DNA of 15,518 nucleotides from an uncultured Prevotellaceae bacterium (GTDB lineage: Bacteria > Bacteroidota > Bacteroidia > Bacteroidales > Muribaculaceae). Of this stretch, positions 15,468 through 15,518 are shown piece after piece. The position numbers were made by a program, and so were the translations under genes. Numbering within the stretch: the stretch's first letter is position 1; each line of letters starts with the position of its first letter. The notes under the pieces were generated by a model. That model worked only from the letters and a program-made list of their open reading frames with translations, was not told the origin of the DNA and did not search any database. The DNA is taken from the NCBI GenBank assembly GCA_900541935.1, contig UQLZ01000056.1, forward strand, positions 1 through 15,518, written 5' to 3'.

Positions 15468-15518
15468 CTAGTCCTAAATAAGCGTTACAAAAATTACTAC
15501 TTATTATAAGGACAAAAT

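Overview
The window looks like a chromosomal segment of a low-GC member of the Bacteroidota, most likely order Bacteroidales. The main reasons are start sites preceded by the Bacteroidota-type -7 element TAnnTTTG (2971, 13681, and 13652 on the minus strand), a general lack of Shine-Dalgarno sequences, and protein types that fit the group: a long B12-dependent ribonucleotide reductase, TsaC/CLC/Fmt in one operon, and IspE near DnaB. No mobile element, CRISPR array, rRNA or tRNA gene was seen. The species cannot be named from the sequence alone.

Layout: (1) 81-2624, minus strand: nrdJ, B12-dependent ribonucleotide reductase with a GTG start, ending at a bidirectional terminator (34-65). (2) 2625-2992: AT-rich divergent promoter region. 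(3) 2993-7779, plus strand: a tight operon of tsaC (t6A synthesis), a polyprenyl-phosphate sugar-phosphate transferase, a CLC chloride transporter with CBS domains, and fmt (initiator tRNA formylation), closed by a strong hairpin at 7816. (4) 7980-9709, minus strand: the grpE-dnaJ co-chaperone pair. The grpE reading frame is broken by what looks like one missing base near 9600. (5) 9847-13633, minus strand: an operon of two family-2 glycosyltransferases, one GT-B glycosyltransferase and ispE (isoprenoid precursor synthesis), closed by a long hairpin at 9757-9805. (6) 13709-15268, plus strand: dnaB, the replicative helicase, divergent from the glycosyltransferase operon across a 75-bp promoter region. 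(7) 15336-15467: a short secreted SH3b-like ORF stopped early near the window edge.

Most genes are housekeeping: dNTP supply, replication, tRNA modification and initiation, protein folding, and isoprenoid and cell-surface glycan synthesis. The sugar-phosphate transferase and the three glycosyltransferases suggest glycan assembly on a polyprenyl carrier. IspE feeds the isoprenoid pathway that makes such carriers, so its place in the glycosyltransferase operon makes metabolic sense, although this link is inferred.

I did not find a convincing new biological system. The observations most worth a second look are the grpE frame break, a perfect 26-bp hairpin repeat used at two unrelated gene ends, the channel-like residue in the CLC protein, the interrupted SH3b ORF, and the non-ATG starts of nrdJ and the sugar transferase.
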